From Saprospiraceae bacterium (GTDB lineage Bacteria > Bacteroidota > Bacteroidia > Bacteroidales > JAIPBB01), in contig JAIPBB010000012.1 of assembly GCA_021739805.1 (NCBI GenBank), positions 1 to 34,890 on the forward strand: a stretch of 34,890 nt of DNA, written 5' to 3'. The notes below the pieces were generated by a model that ran no database searches, was not told the DNA's origin, and worked only from the letters and a program-made list of their open reading frames with translations. Position numbers and translations under genes: made by a program. Of this stretch, positions 15,713 through 23,577 are shown piece by piece; position 1 is the first letter of the stretch; each line of letters starts with the position of its first letter.

Positions 15713-16708
15713 TCATGCTTCAATCTTGACAGTCCATTTTACTTTATTTAGCCTTTCTTTAATCATTTTCATAGTTTCCAAAACACTATCTGAATTTGGC
15801 AACTCACCATAAACCAAATTCCTAAAATCACTTTTGTAAACAGCATCTAATTTTTTCCAGACATTCTCTAAGTTCTTAAATAATAAGGCTTCGTTAGGAT
15901 GATGAATTAGCCATTCATTTGAGTTCTTATAACTGGCAACATCATCATTTGCTACTTTCAATAACATTGTTGAAAATGCAGTTGAATCGAAGAAATCAGA
16001 AAACTCCTTTTGTTGTAATAGTTGGTGTAGGTCATAAGTGTGTCTAACTTTTTTCTTTAAAATATCAATTGGATTTTCTCCGTACGAAAACCTTACCAGG
16101 CTCATTATTTTTTCGCAAATGGTTCTTGTTGGTTCTAAAACCAACAATTCAAATGGTAGTAATCCATTTGCTTCTGCTATATCTTGCTGACCATTATTAA
16201 GCATCATACTGCCAACAAATGAACTAATCGTTTTTGTTACATAAGGTTCAAAATATCCAAGCCATGTAGCTTCCACTACAACCACATCTCTCACCTGACC
16301 ATAACTACCTTGAAATTCCTTTGCATAAGTATGTGCAGTTTTACGGTTCATTCCCATTTTTTGTGTTAGTCCAGGTATTTCCACCTCGGGCAATACATCT
16401 GCCACAATCTTACTTATCTTCTTTATTTTATTGGTGAGTTTATTATTTGATTCGCCTTCATGTCGTAATACCACAAGGTCTATGTCTTCCGAAAAACGTT
16501 CTATTAAATTGTAACACTTGGATAGTGCCGTTCCACCTTTAAATACTGTGTCTTTACCAATTTCATTATTAAAAATCGTAAACAAGGCATACGTTACCCA
16601 ATAGTCTTTTTCTACATAAATGGCAGGTATTTCCATTTTATCAGATGTAAACTGAACAGCCTGTCTGAATAAGGTTTTATTTTCGTGTAACTTCATACGA
16701 TATTCCAT
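15713..16708 (-). CDS. abiEii: AbiEii/AbiGii-family nucleotidyltransferase toxin
   Basis: Toxin of a type IV-class abortive-infection toxin-antitoxin pair. The nucleotidyltransferase core is visible: FKGGTALSK (57-64) followed by FSEDIDLV, with metal-binding D75 and D77. The family transfers nucleotides and blocks growth; some relatives modify tRNA ends. Full length is 331 aa if read from 16708. A second in-frame ATG at 16696 overlaps the antitoxin stop as ATGA, so MKLHENKT... is the likelier start and would be translationally coupled. The 3' end lies 3 bases from the left 22-bp repeat. An intact promoter of the broken oxidoreductase points at it from the other strand. Confidence 0.92.
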   Translation of the reverse strand: MEYRMKLHENKTLFRQAVQFTSDKMEIPAIYVEKDYWVTYALFTIFNNEIGKDTVFKGGTALSKCYNLIERFSEDIDLVVLRHEGESNNKLTNKIKKISKIVADVLPEVEIPGLTQKMGMNRKTAHTYAKEFQGSYGQVRDVVVVEATWLGYFEPYVTKTISSFVGSMMLNNGQQDIAEANGLLPFELLVLEPTRTICEKIMSLVRFSYGENPIDILKKKVRHTYDLHQLLQQKEFSDFFDSTAFSTMLLKVANDDVASYKNSNEWLIHHPNEALLFKNLENVWKKLDAVYKSDFRNLVYGELPNSDSVLETMKMIKERLNKVKWTVKIEA

Positions 16709-17418
16709 TTTTCAGTGGTGGATAGTACTTTTGCAGCACCTTCCAGTTTATAATTGGTAATCGGGTTCAATGATTTGAAAAGCGGGTCTGTTAAATTACT
16801 TTGTTGCAATTGCTCTAATAAAGAACCTAATAAAGCCCGTGTCGCAGGTGGGTATTTTAAAGCCAAACGAACCATTGTATTGGTTTCTGATTCAGAAAGT
16901 TTTTTAATGATGGTTAAAAACCGCCTGCAAGAAGATTCAATACTTGAATCAGGTATTTTTTTGATGTAGCGGATAGCATCCAATAATTGCAACAAAGGAA
17001 TGTTCTCTTTGGTGATGGTGTTTTTTTGCTTTACAAAAGCAATCGTATAGCGTTCTCTTTTAAAATTGGGGCGAACCTGGTTTTTGCCGATTTGTATTGT
17101 ATTGCTTACTTGCGTGGTTAAACCCAATTGATTATAAATGCTGTAACCGGTTAAGTAACCATTGATTTTGCCGTTTTCTTCCAGCAAGTCTTTTACTATT
17201 TGTGCCTGATTGGGTTGAAGGTTGCCAAAGGGCGTGTTTTCGGGTTTGTAGTATTTTCCTTTTGACAGCTTGGCAATTTTGCCCGAAGCCACCATACGGT
17301 TTAGGGCTTTTATTACCGCTTCTTTTTGGTTCACCTCTGTAGTTAAGTCGGCATAGGTGAATACATAGCCCTTAGGAAACCTATCTATGGTAAACGCTAT
17401 GTATTCAGCTATTTTCAT
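16693..17418 (-). CDS. abiEi: AbiEi-family antitoxin and autorepressor
   Basis: 241-residue antitoxin of the AbiE pair. The N-terminal ~70 residues form a winged helix (YTYADLTTEVNQKEAVIKAL... then GKIAKLSKGKYY), typical for DNA binding. The rest is the AbiEi C-terminal domain that neutralises the toxin by an indirect mechanism. By eye the gene is richer in G+C than its neighbours, which fits acquisition by transfer. Its stop overlaps the toxin start. Upstream are two 30-bp inverted repeats over the promoter, as expected for the cooperative autorepression known for this family. Confidence 0.9.
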   Translation of the reverse strand: MKIAEYIAFTIDRFPKGYVFTYADLTTEVNQKEAVIKALNRMVASGKIAKLSKGKYYKPENTPFGNLQPNQAQIVKDLLEENGKINGYLTGYSIYNQLGLTTQVSNTIQIGKNQVRPNFKRERYTIAFVKQKNTITKENIPLLQLLDAIRYIKKIPDSSIESSCRRFLTIIKKLSESETNTMVRLALKYPPATRALLGSLLEQLQQSNLTDPLFKSLNPITNYKLEGAAKVLSTTEKWNIV

Positions 17419-17433
17419 CTTTTTATTTTAATG

Positions 17434-17467
17434 CAAAGATAATTAATTTGTCCAGTTTATTAGCAAA
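17434..17467 (-). promoter_or_regulatory. Promoter of abiEi-abiEii
   Basis: On the minus strand, TTTG (17464-17467) and TATCTTTG (17434-17441) are 22 bases apart. The TTTG lies in the loop of the proximal inverted repeat, so a bound repressor would block it. The leader to the ATG at 17418 would be only about 10 bases. Confidence 0.55.
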
Positions 17468-17517
17468 AAAACTGGACATTTTAAAGTTGTCAGGTTTTTG
17501 GCGCAGAAAACTTGACA
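17449..17517. promoter_or_regulatory. Paired AbiEi operators (two 30-bp inverted repeats)
   Basis: Operator 1 (17449-17478) has perfect 10-bp arms, TGTCCAGTTT and AAACTGGACA, around a 10-base centre. Operator 2 (17488-17517) has 11-bp arms, TGTCAGGTTTT and AAAACTTGACA, with one mismatch. Both are 30 bp, share the form TGTCnnGTTT-N10-AAACnnGACA, and their centres are 39 bases apart. Known AbiEi antitoxins bind two such repeats cooperatively. Confidence 0.8.
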
Positions 17518-17575
17518 TTAGTTCCACTTCCTCATTAACCATTAATAATTGACCATTAACAATAAAATCTGCCTT

Positions 17576-17602
17576 TTATAATTTTTCTTCGGTGAATTTC
17601 AT
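17576..17602 (-). pseudogene. Right copy of the MKFTEEK gene start, stopped after eight codons
   Basis: On the minus strand ATG at 17602 reads MKFTEEKL and then TAA. It contains the right copy of the 22-bp repeat (17581-17602). MKFTEEKL is, from memory, a common beginning of HsdR-type restriction subunits in Bacteroidota. It begins 2 bases after the stop of the short frame upstream, an operon-like spacing. Confidence 0.4.
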
Positions 17603-17604
17603 TG

Positions 17605-17715
17605 TTAGTTCTCTACTGTCGTTAACTTAGAAAGAAGCAATTCTTTCGTTTGAATTAGTTTTTGAAACTGCTTTTTTACTCCTACTTTTCTGTTGGCATC
17701 TTGTCTTTCATTCAA
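17605..17715 (-). pseudogene. 3' remnant of an unidentified gene before the MKFTEEK start
   Basis: An open frame of 36 codons, from a possible TTG at 17715 to TAA at 17605, encodes a charged helical tail (DANRKVGVKKQFQKL, then TKELLLSKLTTVEN). Its spacing to the MKFTEEK start suggests the end of the preceding gene of a lost operon. If the MKFTEEK gene was hsdR, this could be the tail of hsdS or a neighbouring gene. Too short for a firm identity. Confidence 0.35.
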
Positions 17716-17984
17716 TCAGTATTCGATATTCATATTTTGATTTTTATTGTGCTAGTAAATTTAGACTCTTTTATTGTATATTATCCTTTTCCAAAGTTAA
17801 TTAATAAAAGAATATAGTTGTTTAAATTTATTTCTAGTTCCAAAACACGACCATCTTCCTGACGTCAGGAAAAAGATAATACATTTTTTCAATGGTTTTT
17901 TGAGTAACTTTCTCAAAGCAAATCAATAAAATATTTGTTTTTAGAATTTTTTTATTTTGAAAAGATTAAAAACTTGAATATCAA
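17716..17984. other. Gene-poor gap with a 16-bp perfect palindrome
   Basis: No convincing gene. The palindrome TTCCTGACGTCAGGAA lies at 17856-17871, with weaker flanking symmetry ATCT...AGAT. A short minus-strand frame running across it ends at a TAG near 17840 but has no good start. The stretch is A+T-rich and probably degenerate. Confidence 0.4.
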
Positions 17985-18173
17985 TCAAAGGATTTTATCA
18001 ACCCAAATACTATAATTGCATTTGGTCTTGCTTACAATCAGGATTGCAGCTTGTTGATATGATAAAGGAAGGGCAATTGATGATAGCTTTTTTGAGATAT
18101 AGGAAATAAAAATTTTCATTTTAAATGCAATCATACTTCTTTGCCCTTCTATTGGATTATATTGATATTTCAT
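17985..18173 (-). CDS. Small protein coupled to the 34-residue membrane protein (possibly truncated)
   Basis: ATG at 18173 overlaps the stop of the upstream small gene by one base (TAATG), favouring this start over an earlier one in the same frame at 18233. The 62-residue product, MKYQYNPIEGQRSM..., has two hydrophobic helices (KMKIFISYISKKL and PLSYQQAAILIV). This vaguely recalls the first helices of MarR-type regulators, without the DNA-binding part. It may be a genuine small protein or the start of a decayed gene. Confidence 0.35.
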   Translation of the reverse strand: MKYQYNPIEGQRSMIAFKMKIFISYISKKLSSIALPLSYQQAAILIVSKTKCNYSIWVDKIL

Positions 18174-18277
18174 TATGCAACTAATAATGTTACTATTGTT
18201 AATGCTGCTATTCCTATGGTATAATAGAACCACAAGACATATTCTCTGACTTCGTGCATTTCATCTGTTGTTTTCAT
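18173..18277 (-). CDS. 34-residue single-helix membrane protein
   Basis: Begins MKTTDEMHEVREYVLWF. A charged N-terminus leads into one membrane helix covering about residues 14-34 (YYTIGIAALTIVTLLVA), ending exactly at the stop. The charge/helix layout and the one-base overlap with the following small gene support real translation. Single-helix proteins of this size often stabilise membrane complexes or act as small toxins; nothing here decides between these. A palindrome AGCATTTTGAAATGCT lies 48 bases upstream of the ATG. Confidence 0.5.
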   Translation of the reverse strand: MKTTDEMHEVREYVLWFYYTIGIAALTIVTLLVA

Positions 18278-18324
18278 GACTGTAGTTTTTAAAGGTTATT
18301 AATAAAAGTTTACAGCCAGAAGTT

Positions 18325-18340
18325 AGCATTTTGAAATGCT
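18325..18340. promoter_or_regulatory. Palindrome upstream of the small membrane protein gene
   Basis: AGCATTT, TG, AAATGCT is a perfect 7-bp inverted repeat, placed where an operator for the minus-strand small genes could sit. No consensus promoter was found around it. Confidence 0.3.
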
Positions 18341-18499
18341 ATATTCAATAGACAATCTGTGAAAGGTAGATTTTGATAAGTTAACGGTTGCTTTTGGGAA
18401 GTTTTGTGGATTTTTATATTCTAAATCTAATAATGCGATATTGCAATATTATAATTCAAAAAATCTAAAATAATGCAAATAGCATTTAACAAACACCAT

Positions 18500-19663
18500 T
18501 TAATTTTCAACCAAACTTCGATTTCTAACAATAATGCTCTTTGTCATTTCTTTCAGATTTTCGTTAGTGCGATAAATCATATCAAGGTCAGGAGGAAAAG
18601 GAAGCGGCCTGGTTTTTACAAGTTTTAATGTTTCTTTTTTCAAAACACTTCTATCACCTTTAGCCTCAGCAAATCTATGCTCAAAAAAGAATTCTGTGGT
18701 TACCGGGTCAGTCTTTATTAATTGTTTTGTACGATTATTCCAAAAATCCAAAGTGCCTGAAACTATAGCTTTTTTGCTTAGATAATACTCTGTTATATAG
18801 CACTTTTTCTCAATATATTTAGGGACTTTAAGGTCGTTTCCTAGTGAGTCTTTCATAACGTTGCCGTTACTATCTTTCACATATTGGTAACCATCTTTCA
18901 CTTTTTTTGATTCTACATATTCTTTTTCTTTAACATATTCCGGCGAAACATCTATGACTTTTAGGTTCAAATATATACTGTAATCGTAAAACAATTTATT
19001 ATCTTGTTTGGTGTCGAATGCCACCCATTTTCCTGCGATATTGGTTAAACTTATTTTCAACAAATCGCTTTCAAAGTTTTTAGGAATCATAATTCCTGAT
19101 TTATTTTGCATAGTGAAAAGGACATAATTCATCCCATAATTGTATGCTTCATTTATTTTTTTGTCCACATCTTTATATGAACTATAATAATTTTTAACCT
19201 TATGAAATTCATCATAAGCCTGACGAGCTGCAAATTTTTCTTTCCTATCAAGTAAACTGGAAGCATGTGCATAGAAATACTCAGCAGCTTTTTGCTTCGC
19301 TGAAATTATTTCGCTGTCATAATCCACTGGAACAAAATTTATATTGGCAAGAATGCTTGAAGGAAGTCGTTTTACATTTTCCTGACGAACCTTCATATTG
19401 TTGAGCTTAACAAAAACTTCATCCCAAATATCCGGTTGTCCACTTTGTCGAAGGAATTTTATTCTGTCGTTATCTTGTTGATTTGCCAAACGATAAGCAT
19501 CACGTAAAATATTTATTTGTTTGGTTTTGGTGGGCTTTTTTACAAGTTTATTTACTGATTTATTAATTGCTGCATCATATTGCCTTCTTTGAAGATATTT
19601 TTTTGATGATGTACATCCTGCTATTATTGAAAGGATTAGTAAAAGTCCGATTATTTTTTTCAT
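18500..19663 (-). CDS. Helical lipoprotein of unknown function
   Basis: The ATG at 19663 gives a clean lipoprotein signal (MKKIIGLLLILSIIAGC, Cys17). A start 30 bases earlier would put a charged extension before the signal and leaves almost no room after the predicted promoter. The mature part of about 370 residues begins with helical, TPR-like segments (YLQRRQYDAAINKSVNKL..., AAEYFYAHASSLLDRKEKFAARQAYDEF) and then becomes beta-rich. No catalytic motif is recognised. The layout suggests an outer- or inner-membrane-anchored periplasmic protein conserved in Bacteroidota. It diverges from the MMPL exporter gene, with a promoter for each in the 333-base gap. Confidence 0.75.
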   Translation of the reverse strand: MKKIIGLLLILSIIAGCTSSKKYLQRRQYDAAINKSVNKLVKKPTKTKQINILRDAYRLANQQDNDRIKFLRQSGQPDIWDEVFVKLNNMKVRQENVKRLPSSILANINFVPVDYDSEIISAKQKAAEYFYAHASSLLDRKEKFAARQAYDEFHKVKNYYSSYKDVDKKINEAYNYGMNYVLFTMQNKSGIMIPKNFESDLLKISLTNIAGKWVAFDTKQDNKLFYDYSIYLNLKVIDVSPEYVKEKEYVESKKVKDGYQYVKDSNGNVMKDSLGNDLKVPKYIEKKCYITEYYLSKKAIVSGTLDFWNNRTKQLIKTDPVTTEFFFEHRFAEAKGDRSVLKKETLKLVKTRPLPFPPDLDMIYRTNENLKEMTKSIIVRNRSLVEN

Positions 19664-19702
19664 TGCTTTAATTTTGGATTTTTGACAAAACAAATACTAA
19701 GC

Positions 19703-19733
19703 CAAAGATAAAACATAATGTGGAGCTTGCAAG
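19703..19733 (-). promoter_or_regulatory. Promoter of the helical lipoprotein gene
   Basis: On the minus strand, CTTG (19730-19733, one mismatch to TTTG), a 19-base spacer and TATCTTTG (19703-19710). The leader to the ATG at 19663 would be about 35 bases. Confidence 0.55.
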
Positions 19734-19907
19734 AATAAAATTAAGGATAGCTTAAAGGTGTTTGTGTTTAAGGAGAACAAGAATGCTATTTGTCAAATTA
19801 AAGAGGTTATTGGTTTTATGATTTTTTTTTAACATCCAATTCCCCCTATCAACTTCATATCTACACATTTCAACTACTCCCAATAAAACAGTTTTTAATA
19901 TCAAATT

Positions 19908-19937
19908 TTTCTATTCCAGATTAAAACACTAATTTTG
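19908..19937 (+). promoter_or_regulatory. Promoter of the MMPL exporter gene
   Basis: TTTC (19908-19911, one mismatch to TTTG), 18 bases, then TAATTTTG (19930-19937). The leader to the ATG at 19997 is about 55 bases. The rest of the divergent gap (19734-19907) shows nothing else. Confidence 0.5.
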
Positions 19938-19996
19938 AAAGCTTTTTAAAAAAGTATTCTATAATAGAAATTTTACAATCTTAAAATTGCGATAAG

Positions 19997-22381
19997 ATGG
20001 GTTTTTGGTCATATTTGGTGAGATTTATTTTAAGAAATAGGCTTGTTAACATTATCATTATCTTTTTGATAACTGTATTTATGGCTTATAAAGGCTCGCA
20101 TGTTGAAATGTCTTATGAATTTGCCCAAATGCTTCCTAAATCTGATTCCACATTTATTAAATACGACAAATTCACCAACACTTTCGGGCAAGATGGTAGC
20201 GTTCTTTTTGTTGGAATTAAAGATGATAAGTTATTTAACCTGGAAGTTTTTAACGATTGGTATGACCTGACATATAAAATTAAAGAAATTGAAGGTGTTC
20301 AGGAGACAGTGTCGTTAGCAAAAATGTATCAGCTTGTTAAAAATGATTCTTTAAAAAAGTTTGATTTCAAGCTTGTTGCTCAAAACAAACCCAAGACACA
20401 GAAAGAACTGGATAGTTTGATAAACATAATGTTCTCATTACCTTTTTATGATGGGATTTTATTTAATAAGGTAACAAATTCAACAATTTTAGGCGTAACT
20501 ATTCATAAAGACGCAATCAATAGCAAAGGTAGATATAAATTAATTTCACAACTAAAATCCTTAGTTGATGATTTTGGCTCCAAACACAATATTGAAGTTC
20601 ATTATTCAGGAATGCCCTACATTAGGACGATAACTTCAAAAAAAATACAAGATGAATTATTGTTCTTTGTGTTTCTTTCGCTAATAATTGCATCTATAGC
20701 TTTACTGATATTTTTCCGGTCGTTTAAAGCCGTTATTTTTCCTTTGATTATTGTTATAATAAGCGTAATCTGGCTTATGGGAATATTGGTTTTGTTAAAT
20801 TATAAAATCACTGTTCTTACAGGTATATTGCCTCCTCTAATAATAATTATTGGTATTGAAAATTGTATTTTCCTTTTAAATAAATACCATCATGAATTTA
20901 AATTTCATGGCAATAAAGTAAAGGCTCTGGCAAGAGTTGTTCAAAGAGTCGGAAATGCAACTTTCCTAACAAATTTAACCACAGCTACCGGCTTTGCAGC
21001 TTTTATAGTAACCGGAAACCGCATGCTTGTTGAGTTTGGCACAGTGGCAGCAATAAACATAATGATTGTTTTTCTTTTGTCTTTATTTCTGATTCCGATA
21101 TTTTACAGCTATATTAAACCACCAAAACCACGACATCTTAAACATCTGGATAATAAGTTTACTATTAAAATTCTGGATAAAATAGTATTTCTGGTTCTTA
21201 ACAGAAGAACTGTAATTTATATAGTTTCTATTGTGTTTTTAGGTCTTGGAATTTTTGGAATGACAAAACTTAAAACATCGGGTCGTGTTGTTGATGATAT
21301 GCCGAAAAAGGAAAAGATGTATCAGGATATTCTTTATTTTGAAAAAGAATTAAAAGGAATTCTTCCTTTTGAAATTTCTATTGATACAAAAAAGAAAAAA
21401 GGAGTTATGAGCCTGGCAACTATCAAGCGAATCGACAGACTTCAGGACACTCTTGCAACTTATCCCGAGTTTTCAAAACCGGTTTCAATTGCTGAAGTTG
21501 TCAAGTTTTCGAAACAGGCATTTTTCAATGGCAAGGAAGAATACTATTCTTTGCCAAACAGCCGCGAAAAAGCATTTATCCTTTCCTATGTCCCTGATAT
21601 GAAAAGCGATAAAAAAACTATTTTAAATTCATTTGTTGATACAAATCTTCAGGTAACACGAATTTCCGTTCACATGGCAAATATTGGGACTAAAGATATT
21701 CAAAGAATTAAGGATGACATTAGACCGAAAATTGACTCAATATTCAATCCTGAAAAATATGATGTTGACCTAACAGGAACCAGTGTTGTATTCCTGAAAG
21801 GTTCAGATTATTTGGTTGGAAACCTTTTAACCAGCTTATTACTTGCTATTTGTGCAATCACACTTTTAATGGCATTGCTGTTTACCTCATTCAAGATGGT
21901 TGGAATTTCTCTTATTCCAAATATACTTCCTCAAATTATGACCGCTGCATTAATGGGATTTTTTGCTATTTCAATAAAACCATCAACTTTATTAATATTT
22001 AGCGTTGCTCTTGGTATTTCCGTGGATAATGCAATTCATTTTCTTTCAAGATATAGAATAATGCTAAAACTAACTGACTGGAACATTAAAGAATCGGTTA
22101 TTGAGGCATTGAAAGAAACAGGCTATAGCATGATTTATTCTTCAATAGTACTGTTTTTTGGTTTTGCTATTTTTACCCAATCAACATTTGGTGGAACAGA
22201 AGCTATGGGATATTTAATATCCTTTACATTGCTTGTGGCTGTTTTGTCAAACTTATTGCTTCTCCCTTCTTTATTATTAACCCTTGATAAACGAATTACA
22301 ACAAAGAGATTTAAAGAACCAATGCTTGAAATTTTTGATGAGGAAGAAGATATTGAATTGGATGATTTGGAAATTGAGTAA
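19997..22381 (+). CDS. MMPL/RND-superfamily exporter
   Basis: Inner-membrane proton-driven exporter of 794 aa, of the group that moves lipids and other hydrophobic compounds (MmpL, HpnN, SSD-containing relatives). It has the duplicated RND plan: one helix at about 16-32, a periplasmic domain to about 215, five helices at about 220-370, then helix 7 at about 398-418, a second periplasmic domain, and five helices at about 610-760. The helices contain the family signatures GILPPLIIIIGIENCIFL and SVALGISVDNAIHFLSRY, where the acidic residues would carry protons. The C-terminal tail is strongly acidic (FDEEEDIELDDLEIE). The substrate is unknown; export of the lipid product of the cluster 6 kb upstream is possible but unproven. 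Confidence 0.9.
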   Translation: MGFWSYLVRFILRNRLVNIIIIFLITVFMAYKGSHVEMSYEFAQMLPKSDSTFIKYDKFTNTFGQDGSVLFVGIKDDKLFNLEVFNDWYDLTYKIKEIEGVQETVSLAKMYQLVKNDSLKKFDFKLVAQNKPKTQKELDSLINIMFSLPFYDGILFNKVTNSTILGVTIHKDAINSKGRYKLISQLKSLVDDFGSKHNIEVHYSGMPYIRTITSKKIQDELLFFVFLSLIIASIALLIFFRSFKAVIFPLIIVIISVIWLMGILVLLNYKITVLTGILPPLIIIIGIENCIFLLNKYHHEFKFHGNKVKALARVVQRVGNATFLTNLTTATGFAAFIVTGNRMLVEFGTVAAINIMIVFLLSLFLIPIFYSYIKPPKPRHLKHLDNKFTIKILDKIVFLVLNRRTVIYIVSIVFLGLGIFGMTKLKTSGRVVDDMPKKEKMYQDILYFEKELKGILPFEISIDTKKKKGVMSLATIKRIDRLQDTLATYPEFSKPVSIAEVVKFSKQAFFNGKEEYYSLPNSREKAFILSYVPDMKSDKKTILNSFVDTNLQVTRISVHMANIGTKDIQRIKDDIRPKIDSIFNPEKYDVDLTGTSVVFLKGSDYLVGNLLTSLLLAICAITLLMALLFTSFKMVGISLIPNILPQIMTAALMGFFAISIKPSTLLIFSVALGISVDNAIHFLSRYRIMLKLTDWNIKESVIEALKETGYSMIYSSIVLFFGFAIFTQSTFGGTEAMGYLISFTLLVAVLSNLLLLPSLLLTLDKRITTKRFKEPMLEIFDEEEDIELDDLEIE

Positions 22382-22384
22382 AAA

Positions 22385-22609
22385 AGTGCCTTGAGTGCCT
22401 AGAGTACTTAGAGTTCGGAACGTCTGTAGATAATGAAATAATTTAAAAACAAGGATTAACGAATTTTGATTTAAGATGTAGGAAAAGCATAGATAAATTT
22501 AAAATTAAGGACGACTTATTAATTTTCAATATTTATAAAAGGTTTATAAACAGAACAATAGAGTGTTGATGAAGGACAACTCAAAAATCGTTAATCATTA
22601 ATCCTTGTT
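22385..22609. repeat. 9-bp tandem repeat followed by a palindromic repeat element
   Basis: Three copies of a 9-mer (AGTGCCTTG, AGTGCCTAG, AGTACTTAG) occupy 22385-22411. An inverted repeat then has arms at 22448-22469 (AACAAGGATTAACGA...TTTTGA) and 22581-22609 (its imperfect complement). It fills most of the 311-base gap before rmlA. No gene is seen inside; it looks like a non-coding mobile or REP-like element. Confidence 0.5.
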
Positions 22610-22692
22610 CTAAAATCAATACCAAAACTACTGATTCTAAATGTTATTATTATTTAAAAACAGTCTTAAAAAACAATAATAAAATTTAATAC

Positions 22693-23553
22693 ATGAAAGG
22701 AATAATTCTCGCTGGTGGCTCCGGCACAAGATTGCACCCTTTAACTCTTGCAGTTAGCAAGCAGTTAATGCCGGTTTACGATAAGCCTATGATATATTAC
22801 CCACTTTCTGTTTTAATGATGGCAGGAATTAAGGAAATACTAATTATATCAACTCCTCACGATTTACCAAACTTTGAAAAACTACTTGGTGACGGTAAAA
22901 ACATTGGATGTTCATTTAGTTATAAAGTTCAGGAAATACCAAATGGTTTGGCCCAGGCATTTGTTTTAGGCGAAGAATTTATTGGAAACGATAAAGTAGC
23001 ACTGGTTCTGGGGGATAATATTTTTCATGGAACAGGTTTACAGGAGCTTCTTCAGCAAAACAACAATACTGAGGGAGGGGTTGTTTTTGCTTATCATGTT
23101 AATGACCCCGAAAGATATGGAGTTGTTGAGTTTGATAAAAGTTTCAACGCAATATCAATTGAGGAAAAACCAAAACAACCAAAATCAAATTACGCTGTTC
23201 CCGGTTTGTATTTTTATGATAATAGTGTTGTTGAAGTTGCAAAAAACCTAAAACCAAGTGCTCGTGGCGAATATGAAATCACCGATGTAAACAAATACTA
23301 TCTTAAAAATAATAAATTGAAAGTTGGAATATTAAACAGAGGCACAGCCTGGCTTGATACAGGAACATTCGAATCTTTAATTCAGGCAGCACAATATGTT
23401 CAGGTGATTGAAGAAAGACAAGGATTAAAAATTGGTTGTATTGAAGAAATTGCATTCCGAATGGGATTTATTGATGCAACTCAATTAGCTAAAACCGCTG
23501 AACCTCTTGTGAAAAGTGGCTATGGCGAATATCTTATGAATCTTCTAAAGTAA
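22693..23553 (+). CDS. rmlA: Glucose-1-phosphate thymidylyltransferase
   Basis: Makes dTDP-glucose from dTTP and glucose-1-phosphate, the first step to dTDP-rhamnose and other deoxysugars. The N-terminal [13 protein letters not shown] (residues 6-18) binds the nucleotide and is followed by [17 protein letters not shown]. Further family motifs are [35 protein letters not shown] and [10 protein letters not shown]. The length of 286 aa is standard. The rest of the dTDP-rhamnose set (rmlB, C, D) is not adjacent; a prenyl diphosphate synthase follows after 24 bases, probably on the same transcript. Confidence 0.96.
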   Translation: MKGIILAGGSGTRLHPLTLAVSKQLMPVYDKPMIYYPLSVLMMAGIKEILIISTPHDLPNFEKLLGDGKNIGCSFSYKVQEIPNGLAQAFVLGEEFIGNDKVALVLGDNIFHGTGLQELLQQNNNTEGGVVFAYHVNDPERYGVVEFDKSFNAISIEEKPKQPKSNYAVPGLYFYDNSVVEVAKNLKPSARGEYEITDVNKYYLKNNKLKVGILNRGTAWLDTGTFESLIQAAQYVQVIEERQGLKIGCIEEIAFRMGFIDATQLAKTAEPLVKSGYGEYLMNLLK

Positions 23554-23577
23554 AATACCAGAAAACTAAAATCCGAT

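Noticed and set aside
15689..17602. 22-bp direct repeats as target-site duplication of an insertion sequence
   Set aside because: Too long for a typical duplication, two mismatches, no transposase between them, and both copies read as the same gene start.
17856..17871. Palindrome as an intrinsic terminator for the small genes
   Set aside because: No T tract follows the stem on either strand.
17985..18233. 82-codon version of the second small protein starting at 18233
   Set aside because: That start lies inside the 34-residue gene in another frame; the TAATG overlap at 18173 is the better start.
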